64,000 bases of DNA from the NCBI RefSeq assembly GCF_900250115.1, contig NZ_LT984804.1:248001-312000 (forward strand), written 5' to 3'. The DNA comes from Cupriavidus taiwanensis (lineage in GTDB: Bacteria > Pseudomonadota > Gammaproteobacteria > Burkholderiales > Burkholderiaceae). This document shows, piece by piece, positions 63,821 to 64,000 of the stretch; position 1 is the first letter of the stretch; each line of letters opens with the position of its first letter. The position numbers and the translations under genes were made by a program. The notes under the pieces are model-generated. The model had not been told where the DNA came from. It saw nothing but the letters and a program-made list of their open reading frames with translations, and ran no database searches.

Positions 63821-64000
63821 CTACAACGTTACCGCATTGCGGTCGCGTGCAGATTGCAGAACCGCTTGAATAGCACTATCACTGGTTGCGACCGGCAGTA
63901 CGCATCCCGGTCCGATTATCAGGCGCCGGCCGCCAGTCTGCGCGATGGCATCCTCGACTTCGCCGGCGATTTCTTCGGGTGTGCCGTGGATCAGGGTCTG
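63821..64000 (-). CDS. 3' end of a uroporphyrinogen-decarboxylase-like protein (partial)
   Basis: Reading the minus strand inward from the window edge gives 59 codons to a TAG at 63821-63823. The residues HGTPEEIAGEVEDAIAQTGG, IIGPGCVLPVATSDSAIQAV match the C-terminal part of URO-D-type proteins, including the corrinoid methyltransferase and O-demethylase branches. The gene continues beyond the window. Placed directly upstream of the Bug gene on the same strand, it may share its transcript. A demethylation role is a guess. Confidence 0.6.
   Translation of the reverse strand, partial: QTLIHGTPEEIAGEVEDAIAQTGGRRLIIGPGCVLPVATSDSAIQAVLQSARDRNAVTL

Overview
The window is GC-rich and has the gene dialect of a motile betaproteobacterium of the Burkholderiaceae. 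The flagellar/chemotaxis gene order, the REP-like hairpins and the mix of catabolic operons fit Cupriavidus best, probably the second chromosome (genus and replicon are inferences). No rRNA, tRNA or CRISPR array was seen.

Layout. (1) 1-355 is the 3' end of an unidentified gene. (2) 838-10192 is a flagellar master-regulator, motor and chemotaxis block: flhD-flhC-motA-motB-cheA-cheW-cheR-cheD-cheB-cheY-cheZ. (3) About 10.2-31.2 kb is an accessory block that splits the flagellar genes. It holds a candidate structured RNA followed by two coupled small ORFs, a KAP-family P-loop NTPase, a ChaA-like antiporter and a small surface-antigen-like protein. It continues with two related catabolic modules, each with an AraC regulator and a beta-keto acid cleavage enzyme (BKACE). 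Between them lie remnants of tyrosine recombinases and an IS. The second AraC regulator is frameshifted. A TauD-type dioxygenase, a truncated oxidoreductase, a heptamer tandem repeat, a small P-loop kinase-like gene and isocitrate lyase (aceA) complete the block. (4) 31361-38985 is flhB-flhA-flhF-flhG-fliA-flhE. (5) 39289-40664 is a lower-GC cassette of three genes that looks like a type VI secretion PAAR protein, a papain-fold toxin and a membrane-anchored immunity protein, followed by an array of palindromic repeats. (6) 41246-54079 is flgN-flgM-flgA on the minus strand, diverging from flgBCDEFGHIJ and flgKL, with a near-perfect sigma-28 promoter before flgK and a terminator after flgL. (7) 54.2-64 kb is a catabolic/transport region: a tannase-family lipoprotein, TetR and Crp/Fnr regulators, a decayed thiolase, an aromatic-acid MFS transporter, a nitroreductase, an acyl-CoA ligase, a Bug/TctC binding protein and the 3' end of a uroporphyrinogen-decarboxylase-like gene.

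How it works together. FlhDC switches on the basal-body and hook operons. FliA (sigma-28), held by FlgM until the hook is finished, drives late genes; two sigma-28-like promoters are visible (before flhB and before flgK). FlhF/FlhG set flagellar placement and number, MotAB power rotation, and the Che proteins control switching and adaptation.

Most worth a second look: the RNA/uORF/small-protein element at 10416-11028, the PAAR-toxin-immunity cassette, the roughly 400-residue unknown C-terminus of FlhF, FlhG with a broken P-loop, and the duplicated AraC-BKACE module.
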